64,000 bases of DNA from an uncultured bacterium (lineage in GTDB: Bacteria > Planctomycetota > Phycisphaerae > Phycisphaerales > SM1A02): assembly GCA_903919715.1 (NCBI GenBank), contig CAIXJC010000011.1, forward strand, positions 124,001 through 188,000, given 5' to 3'. Shown piece after piece: positions 1-10,300 of the stretch (positions are counted from its first letter, which is position 1; each line of letters opens with the position of its first letter). The notes below the pieces were generated by a model. It had not been told where the DNA came from. It saw only the letters and a list, made by a program, of their open reading frames with translations, and searched no databases. Position numbers and translations under genes: made by a program.

Positions 1-789
1 GATACCGATGACTTCGCCTCTTGTATTGAAGAGCGGCCCGCCAGAATTTCCTGGATTGATCGCCGTATCGGTCTGGATGTATGTCAAACCCTCAAAGTTG
101 CGCGACGTCGTTGAGACCACACCTTGAGTCATCGTTCGTTCGAGACCAAGCGGATTGCCGATCGCAAAAACTGGCTGGCCGATTTCCAACCCATCTCGCA
201 TAACCACGGGAGCGAAACTGAAGGACTTTCCCTCAGGATGCTTAATGTGGATCAAAGCGAGATCGATCTGATTGTTGACAGCCACCAATTCAACGTCTTC
301 GATTTCCATTCGCTTGAGCGTTCCATCAGCCTGCGGCAGCCAGATCGTCGTTCGCAAATTGGTTTCGCCTTGAACGACGTGCGCATTCGTGATTGCGTAT
401 CCCTCGGGACTGATGATCACGCCTGATCCAAGACCGGCGGGAGTCGATACTTTGATCACTGCTGGGCCGATGATCTTTGCATGCTCACGCGGCGAGAGTT
501 CCGGCAAGTTCTCGGAAGTTGAAAAAAGGGAATCCTCTGTTCGTTTGATCTGCGAGACGCCCTCTGCATTCTGCACTTCGGCGACGTCCGTCATTTCGAA
601 AACCAATACGTCAGGCCCCACATCAAGCCAGACGCGCCGGTCGCTTCGTTTGACCACATCACCTTCGATGCGCCGACCGCTCTTAAGAATGACGACATCT
701 GCTGGTCCAGGGGCTTTGACATCGTCCGCAAACGTGAATGCCGAACACATCACGAGGGCTGCCAGGGTCATTGAAAGTTGGGTGGACAT
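1..789 (-). CDS. HtrA/DegP-type S1C serine protease, C-terminus beyond window
   Basis: The first 263 residues of an exported trypsin-like protease are visible; the rest lies off the left edge. A hydrophobic N-terminus (residues 5-20) looks like a signal peptide, so the enzyme probably acts in the periplasm on misfolded proteins. The full S1C catalytic triad can be read: His137 in TNAHVV, Asp176 in IDLALI and Ser249 in NPGNSGGP, with GLGSGVIIS before the His. Residues 30-72 form a small beta-rich segment (KSGRRIEGDVV onward) of the kind often seen in planctomycete exported proteins. PDZ domains would be expected downstream but cannot be seen. The ATG at 789 is the first of a well-placed signal peptide. 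The gene is divergent from the FG-GAP protein, with 61 bases between the start codons. Confidence 0.9.
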   Translation of the reverse strand, partial: MSTQLSMTLAALVMCSAFTFADDVKAPGPADVVILKSGRRIEGDVVKRSDRRVWLDVGPDVLVFEMTDVAEVQNAEGVSQIKRTEDSLFSTSENLPELSPREHAKIIGPAVIKVSTPAGLGSGVIISPEGYAITNAHVVQGETNLRTTIWLPQADGTLKRMEIEDVELVAVNNQIDLALIHIKHPEGKSFSFAPVVMRDGLEIGQPVFAIGNPLGLERTMTQGVVSTTSRNFEGLTYIQTDTAINPGNSGGPLFNTRGEVIGI

Positions 790-850
790 CGCATGGGTCT
801 CCGTTGGTGAACCCGTTACTATAACCACCCACACATTCCACGGAACATTT

Positions 851-3256
851 ATGCGAAACACTTTTTCATACTGTGCGCCAGTGATCTTCGGATCTGCGCT
901 CCTCTGCCCCATCACTCTCGTCGCAGCGCAAACTCCTGCACCGGCGGGAAATCGCATCTCTGATCATTTTGGATTCGACGGCGTGGATGCAATCAAGGTC
1001 GACAAAGGCGGAGGTCCACTCGCGACGGCTGATCTCGACGGCGACGGCAAGATCGATCTCATCGCAATCAACAATCGCAACAGTCGGATCGACTTGCTCT
1101 ATCAGAAGGCAGGCGCCAAGCCAACCGACGAAGTCCCACCGACTTCCAGCATAAACGAGATTCCACAGCATTGGCGCTTTCGGCGCGTCGAAGTTCCGGT
1201 GTCGGATGAAGTCGGCACAGTTCTTCCGTATGACTTCGACGGCGACAAGCGAATGGATTTCATTTATTCCGCGGCGAGTGGAAAGATCGTGTTCATGCGA
1301 CAGTCTGCTCCTGGAGTCTTTGAAGTCGCTCGCAAGCACACCGTAAAAAGTCTCAATCCAAATCGCGACGCGCTGATGCTTATGAATCTCACCGGCGATG
1401 ACAAACCAGAACTTGTCGGAATCGCCAACGGTCGCATTCAGATCTGGCCGTTTACTGGCGCCGACTTGGGGACTCCCACCGAACTCTCCGCGGGAAATGG
1501 GAACATCGTTGCGCTACTCGGTGGCGACCTCGATGGCGACGGCTCGAGCGATCTCGTTGGGATTATGCCCGACGATCCTGCGCCACTCCGTGCGTGGTTC
1601 GGCTCGAAGAAAAACAATCTCTCGGCACTTGGTGCGCAAACACGCTTTGAAATGCCCCCACTGCGGGATGCCGAAGTCGTTCCACTTCCTGGAGAGAAGA
1701 GCGCCGCGTTGGCAGTTGTTGAAAAGCCATCCAAGCGAGTCGTCCTGCTCAAGGTCGCTAATGAACCAATCACAGAAGGTGGCGATCGCGAAGCAAGCCT
1801 TCAGACTTGGGCATTCACGGATACAGGAAATCGCAAGAGAGATACCGCCATTGCCGACATCAATGGAGATGGCCTTCCAGACTTGATGGCGACCAATACC
1901 GAAGCAAATGCCATTTCTGTTTTTCAACAGGTCCCTGGCCGCGGCTTCGTTGGCATGCAAAATTCACCCGCCTACAGCGATCTCGATTTTATTGTCGCTG
2001 GTGATATTGACGGAAACGGCAAAGCCGAGGTCTTCGTCAGCAGCGAGAAGGAAGGCGTTGTCGGAAGAACCTCCTTTGCCAACGACGGGCTGGCCTTTCC
2101 AACAACAATGCCGCTGACTGGAGGGAACGTTCCGACAGCGCTTGGTCTCGTCAACATCGACGGACGCAATTGGGTCGCGATCATCGGCAAAGACGGCCGA
2201 AACTATTCCATTGAATTGCAACCAGCGGATGGAACAACGAATGGCAAAGTTACGATTCCCCTTGGAGCGCTCAGTCGCGCCCCAGACACGATTCTCGCCC
2301 TCGATGCGGATCAAGATTCATTGACCGATCTTCTCCTGTTCACTCCTGACAAGCCCATGACAATGCTTCGTCACGAAACGGCAAAGGAAGGCGAGAGCAA
2401 AGATGCGCTCCCAACATTCAAGATTCTCGAGAGCAAGGACATGGCGCAGTTCGGGCTTGCGCAGGCGGCAAACGCGCAGAACACGACGACGACGGATATC
2501 GACGGAGATGGGCACGCCGAGTTACTTGTCGCAGACCGTAACTTCGTCCGTGGTCTGCGATTTGATCCCAAACTTGGATGGCAGGTTGTCGAACAAATCA
2601 ATGCGCCGCGCGGCGACACAAAGTTCAGTTCGATCACCCGTCAGGGCGATCGAATCGCCGCAGGCGATAGCGAAAATGGAAAGGTCATCATCTTCACGCG
2701 GGATGCCGCGGCCAAGAAGTGGAAGCAAGCTGACGAGTTCGATGTCAAAGGATTCAAGTTCAACTCACTCGCCGCTGGACCTTTCACTGGCGGCAAAGAT
2801 CAGGGTTTACTTCTCGTCGGCAACGATGGTTTCGGCGTGATGAGATTCAGTGGAACCCGAGAGAAACTCGACGAACTCTCGTCATGGCGGACCGACGATC
2901 TCGGTCGCGTCCCACATGAACTTGGCGTCGGAGATCTCAATCAAGATGGCATGACGGATCTGGTCGTACTCGATGCGGGCAAGCAGATGCTTGACGTGCT
3001 TGGGATCAGTCAAAACCGCACGCTTCTTCCCGCACTCAGTTTCCGCGTTTTCGAAAGCCGCCTCTTTTCAGGTGGCGAACCCAGAGAATTTGAACCAAGC
3101 CAAGCGATCATTCAAGACGTGACAGGAGATGGAGCGAACGACCTGATCCTTATGTGTCACGACCGAATTTTGCTTTATCCCCAGATGACAAAAACATCTG
3201 CCGCAACTGCTGCGAGTTCTGCCGCAGCGCCATCCTCACCATCAGAAAAAAAGTGA
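851..3256 (+). CDS. secreted FG-GAP/VCBS repeat protein
   Basis: An 801-residue protein with a signal peptide (MRNTFSY..., cleavage near VAAQ) followed by at least nine calcium-loop repeats of the form DxDGDGxxDL. Examples are DLDGDGKIDL, DFDGDKRMDF, DLDGDGSSDL, DINGDGLPDL, DIDGNGKAEV, DIDGDGHAEL, DLNQDGMTDL and DVTGDGANDL. Such repeats fold as seven-bladed propellers in integrin-like and VCBS proteins, so an extracytoplasmic binding or structural role is likely; the ligand is unknown. The open frame extends upstream to 389, but that part overlaps the divergent protease gene and has no export signal, so the ATG at 851 was chosen. The C-terminus is Ala/Ser-rich. The next gene begins 12 bases downstream. 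Confidence 0.85.
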   Translation: MRNTFSYCAPVIFGSALLCPITLVAAQTPAPAGNRISDHFGFDGVDAIKVDKGGGPLATADLDGDGKIDLIAINNRNSRIDLLYQKAGAKPTDEVPPTSSINEIPQHWRFRRVEVPVSDEVGTVLPYDFDGDKRMDFIYSAASGKIVFMRQSAPGVFEVARKHTVKSLNPNRDALMLMNLTGDDKPELVGIANGRIQIWPFTGADLGTPTELSAGNGNIVALLGGDLDGDGSSDLVGIMPDDPAPLRAWFGSKKNNLSALGAQTRFEMPPLRDAEVVPLPGEKSAALAVVEKPSKRVVLLKVANEPITEGGDREASLQTWAFTDTGNRKRDTAIADINGDGLPDLMATNTEANAISVFQQVPGRGFVGMQNSPAYSDLDFIVAGDIDGNGKAEVFVSSEKEGVVGRTSFANDGLAFPTTMPLTGGNVPTALGLVNIDGRNWVAIIGKDGRNYSIELQPADGTTNGKVTIPLGALSRAPDTILALDADQDSLTDLLLFTPDKPMTMLRHETAKEGESKDALPTFKILESKDMAQFGLAQAANAQNTTTTDIDGDGHAELLVADRNFVRGLRFDPKLGWQVVEQINAPRGDTKFSSITRQGDRIAAGDSENGKVIIFTRDAAAKKWKQADEFDVKGFKFNSLAAGPFTGGKDQGLLLVGNDGFGVMRFSGTREKLDELSSWRTDDLGRVPHELGVGDLNQDGMTDLVVLDAGKQMLDVLGISQNRTLLPALSFRVFESRLFSGGEPREFEPSQAIIQDVTGDGANDLILMCHDRILLYPQMTKTSAATAASSAAAPSSPSEKK

Positions 3257-3268
3257 ACGAGATCACGC

Positions 3269-4591
3269 GTGACCGAGACCGACAATAAACCAAATCAGCT
3301 CGATCGGCATACGGGCGCGCTCGAAAAACTGCTCGATATTTCCAAGCGGCTCGGCGAATCTTCCGACTTGCCCGCCGTCTTAGGCGTCATCATCGACGCA
3401 CTGCGGGATCTGCTGGAAGCCGACCGTGCGACCGTATTCACCTATGACGAGCGAACAAATGAGCTTGTGATTCACAGTGCGCACGGCGTTGCCGGATCCA
3501 GTGGCGGCGAAATCCGCTTCCCCGCCACCGCAGGGATTGCGGGCGCATGCGCAACAAGTCGAGCGATCATCAACATTCCAGACGCCTACGTCGATGATCG
3601 GTTCAATCGCGAGGTTGACAAGCGAACTGGTTATCGCACGAAGTCCATCTTGGCGATCCCTCTCGTCGACCACGGAGGTGATCTCGTCGGAGTCGCACAG
3701 GTGCTCAACACACGCAAGGGAATTTTCGATACTGCGGACGAACAACTCGGCGCTGGCATCGCATCGCAGGCTGGCATTGCGCTGCGACGTGCTCATCTGA
3801 TTCAGGACCATCTTGACAAAGTAAAATTGCAGCAGGAAATGTCTGTTGCGAAAGAGATCCAAGAGAGTTCTTTCCCCAAGCAACTGCCGACTCATCCTGC
3901 GTTTGATATCGCTGCATTCAGCACGCCCGCAGAAGAATGCGGTGGTGATGCATATGACGTCTTTGGATTGCGAGAAAACACCATTGCCAATTCCGACGAA
4001 GCGGCCGATCGCATTTTCTTCTTTCTTGGAGACGCAACTGGTCACGGAGTTGGACCTGCGCTCTCGTCAATGCAGGCTCGTGGAATGCTTCGAATCTCTG
4101 CGCGTTTAGGGCAAAGGCTTGGCCCGATCGCGTGCGCGATCAACACACAGTTGAGCGAAGACCTTCCCCCGGGTCGATTTGTGACTGGCTGGCTTGGGAT
4201 TCTCGATCTTGCCACCGCAAGCATCGAATGCTTCAGCGCAGGACAGGGTCCAGTCTATGTCTATCGCCGAGCGCAAGATCACTTCGAAGAGATCGACAGC
4301 GATGCCCCGCCGTTTGGAATTCTGATACCTGGCTTCTCGTATGAGGAAACCCGGCGAGTCGAACTGGACGCTGGCGATATGTTGATCCTGATCACCGATG
4401 GCTATTACGAGGCAATGTCGCCTGCGCAAACTTTATGGAGCGAGCACGGAGTTTTCGAAGTCATCCGAAGGCTGAAAGATGAATCCGCAGACAACATTCG
4501 CCAAGAACTCGATCGCTGCTCGCTCGAATTCGCGCAAGCCAAGGCAACAGACGATGACCGCACTGCGATCATCGTGAAGCGACTCTTCTAG
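3269..4591 (+). CDS. GAF domain plus SpoIIE/PP2C-type phosphatase (RsbU-like)
   Basis: A 440-residue cytoplasmic protein starting at a GTG. Residues about 20-175 form a GAF sensor domain; residues about 185-205 are a helical linker (MSVAKEIQESSFP), typical of RsbU-type proteins. Residues about 212-440 are a PP2C-like SpoIIE phosphatase. Metal ligands are visible as Asp227/Asp230 (GGDAYD), Asp255 (GDATGHG) and the final ATDDDRT. Relatives dephosphorylate anti-anti-sigma (STAS) proteins to steer partner switching, but no STAS or anti-sigma kinase gene is present here. It ends three bases before the convergent cyclase gene, whose operon carries other sensory proteins, so a signalling link is plausible but unproven. 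Confidence 0.88.
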   Translation: MTETDNKPNQLDRHTGALEKLLDISKRLGESSDLPAVLGVIIDALRDLLEADRATVFTYDERTNELVIHSAHGVAGSSGGEIRFPATAGIAGACATSRAIINIPDAYVDDRFNREVDKRTGYRTKSILAIPLVDHGGDLVGVAQVLNTRKGIFDTADEQLGAGIASQAGIALRRAHLIQDHLDKVKLQQEMSVAKEIQESSFPKQLPTHPAFDIAAFSTPAEECGGDAYDVFGLRENTIANSDEAADRIFFFLGDATGHGVGPALSSMQARGMLRISARLGQRLGPIACAINTQLSEDLPPGRFVTGWLGILDLATASIECFSAGQGPVYVYRRAQDHFEEIDSDAPPFGILIPGFSYEETRRVELDAGDMLILITDGYYEAMSPAQTLWSEHGVFEVIRRLKDESADNIRQELDRCSLEFAQAKATDDDRTAIIVKRLF

Positions 4592-4594
4592 CAT

Positions 4595-7336
4595 TTACTT
4601 CGCTCGAAGACGCAAGACTCCGTCCGACACTTCTTCGCCTTCTCGAATCAATTCGATCGCCTCGAAGTACATCTTGGAAACTTTCGATTCGCCGAATCGC
4701 ATCTCGAATTCTTTCCATGCCGCAGCAGATTCGTCCAGTTTCTGGGCCCGAAACAGCGCAACGGCATGTTCCGTTGCGGCGATCCACGAATCATCTGCAT
4801 CAAGTCCAACCACTTCGAAGATTTCGATTGGCTTCGACTGACCAACCACGATGATTGCACCAAGCGCTCGAATCTTGATGGACGAATTCCCACCCTGCTC
4901 TGCGATTCCCCGGCTCGTCGCGCCATCGATCAGGACGCCGGTACCAAACTGTTTGTTCGCACTTTCTAAGCGCGCCGAAAGATTCACAACATCGCCGATC
5001 GCGGTGTAATCGTTCAGTTTCGGTGGCGCACCGCAGTCTCCAACGACTGCCATTCCCGTTGCGATGCCGAGCCGCACCGAAATCTTCGGCGAACCGAATT
5101 CTGAATTCTGTGCCAACTCCTTCATCGCTGCTTGGCACGCGACGGCGCTCTCTGCGGCAAGTGATTCCTGCCGTGGTTCATCGCCGAATGCAGACCAGAA
5201 TGCCATAAAACCATCGCCCAAGAATTTGTTGACATAGGCATCTCGTTCAACTAACTCATCCGACAATCGACCGAGATACAAATTGAGAGTTCGCACCACA
5301 CCAGGACCGCCGAGTTGTTCCGCGATCGTGGTGAATCCCGCGAGATCTCCAAAGATCACGGTGATCTCGCGCTCTTGTCCGCTCATGGTGAGGGCGCCAG
5401 GATTGTTCGCTAAACGCTGAACCAATTGCGGTGACACACGGGCTGAAAACTGCCGCGTGATTCGAGCACGGTCGCGCGAAGTCAAGACCGCCATGGCGGC
5501 CGTTCCTGTCACCCAAGATGCAACTGGGGCGACCGCTGGCCCAACAAGCGGCATGATGAGATGCAAGTCATTGAAAGCGAAGCGCCCTGCCGACCAGAGC
5601 CAAATTGCAACCAGAACGAGCGAACTCATCGCGCTCCAACCCGTCGTCAACCGGCATGCGCAAATGGATGCCATTCCACCGAACAACACAATCGCAACCA
5701 ATTGAATCCAACTTGGAGCGATATCGCGTGAATGATTGTCCAGCACCATGTCCGCAGCAACAGCATGAACGAAAACACCTGGAGTTTTTGGGCTATACGG
5801 TGTTGGGATGAAATCCGCCAACGCCCCAGTCGCAGTCCATCCAAGAAACACGAGTTTCGCATTCAATTGCGCTCGCAACTCATCCGATCGTTTGGCGATA
5901 TCGATCGAACCTCGCTTCGCCTCTTCCGCGAGCTTCTGATATTTCTCTACCGTTGGCAGTGCTTCAGCTGAAATCGTGTCGTTCATTCTCGCATCATCGA
6001 GCACTTCCGAAAATTCATCAGCGGATTGAGCAGCAACTGCGGTCGAATTGAGACCCGCAACGAGACCGGTGATCGCGACCCGCGTCGCATCACGCAGCGT
6101 TTCGTTTTTCTGTTGCTGCTCGCGGTCAACACTGAGGCCAATCAAGGTTCCGATGGAAACTGCAGGTCGCTCCTGACCTGACATATCTCGCTGAGACCAG
6201 TTCTTGAATCCCTCACCGAATGTTGATGTCGGCCAGTCCAACATCATGATCCCGTTATTCAGCGGAATCGTTGACTTACCCACCTGCAACAAATGCTCGT
6301 TGGAAACAATGTCGATCGGCTGAAGACCCATGTGAACCGCCGCAGCAGCCAAACCAAGTTGATGCGTACGGCCACCAGGAACCTGCCAGAGAATGCCGGT
6401 GCGGCGCTTAGCTCCATCCACATCGATATCCCTTTTTTCGTTCGTCACGACGCCGAGGCCTGCCGCCTTCTGGGCCAACTGCGCAATTGGAGGCTCGTGT
6501 TCATGCCCTCCGACCAAGTCCGGGGGATCTCCCTCAAGCACCATTTCGTCGTGAAACTCTCGCCAACTTCGAGCGCGATCCCAGAGTTTCTCGATCATGT
6601 TGCGCTCGGCAAACTGGCCAGACTGATTTCCGCCGCGCAACTTAAAAATCAAATCTTCAAGAGGCGGAACAGGACCATTCCCTGCACTTTTCCAAATGAT
6701 GTTCCATGCTGCTAACCCCTTAAACCAAAGTGGCTGCTCGAGAAATGCCGCGCGACGCACCCCAGTTAACTTCGCTTGATCAGCAGCGTCCGCTGGTCTT
6801 TCGTCAATGTGTGACGAGAGCACCTCGAGAATCGAAGCAAGTTCACGTAGGCCATCCTTGGTTTTCCATTCGGGTGCAAATACGTATTTTCGACTGACGT
6901 CCATTCCCAATACCGTTCGCATACCCTCGATGGCGGCGCCAAGCGATTCGTCACCACCAGTGAGCGAATCGGGCTCGCTCAACTGAAGATCCAGTGCCAC
7001 CGTTCGTGCGCCTGCACGTGAAATTTCATCGATTGCCGCGGCGAGGCGACGCCGAGGCCACGGCCAACGTCCAAAGGTGTCCAGCGAACTGTCATCGATG
7101 ACGACAAGCGCGATCTGATCGGACAACGGCTCTGCAACAGCGCGCGCATGCTGGTAACGCCAATCGATCGATTCAAACTCCGATCCCTCCAGAACGCCAA
7201 ACCATGCGAGCACTGCGACGATGATTGTCGCGGTAAAACCAACTACAAATGCAATCCAAGAAAATCGTTTCACGGGAGCATTATGGATTGGGTTGAAGAA
7301 TCGTGCTTCGTCGGCACGCACCACAATCGGCATCAA
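4595..7336 (-). CDS. CHASE2-domain class III adenylate/guanylate cyclase
   Basis: A 913-residue inner-membrane sensor enzyme. One transmembrane helix near residues 26-44 leads into a long extracytoplasmic CHASE2 sensor (DQIALVVIDDSSLDTFGRW and later FLGWTATGALADF). About three further membrane helices follow (roughly 550-630), then a cytoplasmic class III cyclase domain at about 655-835. Metal-binding aspartates are seen at 664 (FGDLAGFTT) and 708 (KFLGDGF), and the IGDVVNLSARLE signature is intact, so it should be active. The lysine before LGDG is the residue usually contacting adenine, which favours cAMP over cGMP. The last 70 residues look TPR-like. Its ATG overlaps the stop of the giant FecR gene as ATGA, implying translational coupling. 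Confidence 0.88.
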   Translation of the reverse strand: MMPIVVRADEARFFNPIHNAPVKRFSWIAFVVGFTATIIVAVLAWFGVLEGSEFESIDWRYQHARAVAEPLSDQIALVVIDDSSLDTFGRWPWPRRRLAAAIDEISRAGARTVALDLQLSEPDSLTGGDESLGAAIEGMRTVLGMDVSRKYVFAPEWKTKDGLRELASILEVLSSHIDERPADAADQAKLTGVRRAAFLEQPLWFKGLAAWNIIWKSAGNGPVPPLEDLIFKLRGGNQSGQFAERNMIEKLWDRARSWREFHDEMVLEGDPPDLVGGHEHEPPIAQLAQKAAGLGVVTNEKRDIDVDGAKRRTGILWQVPGGRTHQLGLAAAAVHMGLQPIDIVSNEHLLQVGKSTIPLNNGIMMLDWPTSTFGEGFKNWSQRDMSGQERPAVSIGTLIGLSVDREQQQKNETLRDATRVAITGLVAGLNSTAVAAQSADEFSEVLDDARMNDTISAEALPTVEKYQKLAEEAKRGSIDIAKRSDELRAQLNAKLVFLGWTATGALADFIPTPYSPKTPGVFVHAVAADMVLDNHSRDIAPSWIQLVAIVLFGGMASICACRLTTGWSAMSSLVLVAIWLWSAGRFAFNDLHLIMPLVGPAVAPVASWVTGTAAMAVLTSRDRARITRQFSARVSPQLVQRLANNPGALTMSGQEREITVIFGDLAGFTTIAEQLGGPGVVRTLNLYLGRLSDELVERDAYVNKFLGDGFMAFWSAFGDEPRQESLAAESAVACQAAMKELAQNSEFGSPKISVRLGIATGMAVVGDCGAPPKLNDYTAIGDVVNLSARLESANKQFGTGVLIDGATSRGIAEQGGNSSIKIRALGAIIVVGQSKPIEIFEVVGLDADDSWIAATEHAVALFRAQKLDESAAAWKEFEMRFGESKVSKMYFEAIELIREGEEVSDGVLRLRAK

Positions 7337-10300
7337 CGCTGGGGTGGCGTCGAACCCTGGCCCCCGCTGGCGACATTCATTGCATTTATCGCATCACCGC
7401 GAGCTCCATTGGCTGCTGCAATCGCTTGATCGGCAAAGACTCGAGCTTGATCAGCTCGTGCGACCGTATCCGCCGCTATTTCGGCAGTCCGTGTGAAGAA
7501 GACGCGTTCGCCCATGCTTCGTGCAGAATTTGCGGCAGCGAGTGCTGCGGTATGAGATGCAACGGCTCCCGCTCGCTGAACGATGGCCTGTTCTCGGGCT
7601 GCGATTGCGTAGTTTGCGGCTGTCATGGCTTGGGCACTTCCAATCGCATGAGCGAAGTTGTCCGCTGCCTGGGAAAAAGACGCTGCCTGTGAAGCTGCGC
7701 TCGTCGCACCACTCGCAGCGGTTCCCGCAGCACCCGCAAAGTTGTCGGCATCTCCGACGGCCTTCGAATAATCAGTGCTCGCTTGGGAGGAGATCGCAGC
7801 CTGCAGCAACGCATCATTTGCATAACCACGCGTTTCAGTAGCCGAAGAGTCCGATGCACCCGCCGAGAACTCGCTCTGACTCGCGCTCGCATCTGCGCTC
7901 AAAGCACTCGCAAAGTCATCAAGTTGAGTTGTAAGGAAAAAACCATGGGCATCTTCTGCGGACCCGACTGCGAAGTTCATTTGACTTTGCGCTTCAGCCA
8001 GCGACACACCCGCCGACGAGAAGAGGGACGAAACCGTTGTCAGCGCCTCATTATGCATGTCGATCGCTTGTGATGCAGAATCGCGAGCAAAGATTGTATT
8101 GCCAAGGGCAACATCGGCATCAACTCGGAATGCAAATGCATCTGCGCTCGCCATGAAAGCTCGAGCAGAACTATCGGCAAGATTTCCACTGAGCACTGCG
8201 TCGTTGGCGAACACCGTTGCATCGACTGCGGCAGAATTCGCCGCAAGGGCAAAGCTGTGCGCTTGCCCAGCAAGGTTGACCGATTCCTGGAAGGATGCTT
8301 GCTGGATCGCCGAACTTCCCGTCGCAACCTGCTCGAGCGCAGTATCGCGCGCAGCAAGCGCAGCAGTCGCGCGTTCGAGAGCCATCACACTCAACGCAAG
8401 TGCACGATCAGCGATTGCCTGAGCGAGTTCAGATCCTGCCAGAGTCGCAGCATCTTGCGAATGCCCAGCAGAAACCTTACCGTCCGCTGCTCGCTGTGCG
8501 GCAAGTGCGGAGTGCTCATCGATGCTCGGCAAAAGGCTCTCTGCCGCACCGAGCGCACCTTGTGCAAGCAGTTCTTGCGCATGCGAGGTCGCTGCGAATC
8601 CAGCAGCGGCGTTATCGTGAGCAAGCGCAGCGCTACGAGCAATCAGGGCAGCATCGGCGGCATCATTTGCAGAAACAGCTTGTTCGCCAGCAGTCTGCGA
8701 AAAAGACATCGCCAAATTCGCATCACCTGAACTCATCGCCTCGATGACTTGGTTCAAAGAGTCATAAACATTGTCACGCTGCGCCAACGCTTCACTCCGT
8801 CCAGTTTGCGCGGACTCCAACGCTTGGGCTGCACCATCGGCTTCGCCCTGCACTCCCGCAAAGACAACATCGTGAAGTTGAATCGCAGCGTCAATCTGAG
8901 CGGCATAGCCTGCAACTGAAACTCCTTGGAACTCGACATTCGTAGCAGCAGAATCCGCTTCAATCTTGTTGACAAGAGTTTGGATCGCTTCAGCGGCGGC
9001 GTAGGATTCGGCTGACCCAAGATCATAGGTTCCCTGCACGGATTCCAATGCTTCTAGCGCTCTCTGCGCATTTGCGAGGGCAACCTGCTGCGCACTCGAA
9101 ACTGCCTCAAAGTTTGTGACTGAAATGCGAGCTGCAAGTGCGTCTGAAAGATCATTCGCAGAAAGCGAAAGGTCGTTCGCATCTTGAGCAGCAGTTCCTG
9201 CAAGCGCTGCGAGATTGGATGCTGCGTTAGCGACACCGTCAACCATCTGCGGTTGATTTGAGCCACCGCCAATTGCGGCAGCGGCAAACTCATGGGAGAA
9301 GCTAGCCATTGCTGCAGCGTCATTCGCACTTGATGCACCTGCCTCAGCAGCAGTTGCCAATTGTTGAGTTGCGTCACTCCCCGCGGAAGCATCATTTTGA
9401 ATTCCGCCTTGAAGGCTTTGCGTTGCATCAATTGCGTATTGCCAACCGGAATAGGTCGCCGTCGAAGTTGCGGACGAACTTGCGCTAGCCGCACTGACAA
9501 GGAGATTATTCGCTTGGCCGCAAAGCGCAGCCCAGCCATTCGTGATCGCATTTGCCCCATCGAGGTCTTGATTGTCTAGCGCAACAAGGAGCGCGCCCAA
9601 ATTTTCATGAAATTCACCAAGTAATCCGCCGATATTGCTGACCGCATCTTCTGCAGCAACTGCGTCGCTTTCTGTTGTCACGACTCTCGCCGCAGACCAA
9701 TCAGTGAAGTCCTGCACGGTGTCCAACATTCCATTTGCATCTGCGGCGATAATCGACAGATTCGAGAAAACATTCTGACTAGTCGCCAAGGCAACTTGCG
9801 CTCCGACAAGTCCATCCAAAGCGCCGACTGCCGTCTCCGCGGTTGCAGCCTCAGCATCCGCAACTGCGGCGATCCGCGCAGCTTCGATCGCTGCACCATC
9901 GGCCTCACCTGCTTGGGTCGCAGCAAGATCCGCGGACGCACTTGTTGCGCTGAAGTCAAGCGGATCTCCCGATTCATCCGTGACTGCCGCAAGCGCCGCC
10001 GCAGCATCGTCGCGTGCATTTGCTGCGTTCTGTGCATAGCCATTCGCATCCGATGCCAAAGTCAGGGCACGTTCAACAGCATCGAGTGCCGCTTTCGCAG
10101 CGTCAGAGCCTGTGAATTGCGAAGCGAATGCGTTGCCATGAGTCTGCGCTGTTTCCGCTGCAGTACCCGAACTGGTTGCGCTGCTTGCACTTTCTGTTGC
10201 ATTTGCAACCGCATCTGCGAGTGCAGCTCGAATCTCTGCGAGCCGATCCGTATAGGACGAGAATGCATCTGCTGAGAGTGAAGTCTGACTTCCGGCAACA

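Noticed and set aside
389-850. N-terminal extension of the FG-GAP protein frame
   Set aside because: It lies antisense to the HtrA-like protease, and the ATG at 851 starts a clean signal peptide.
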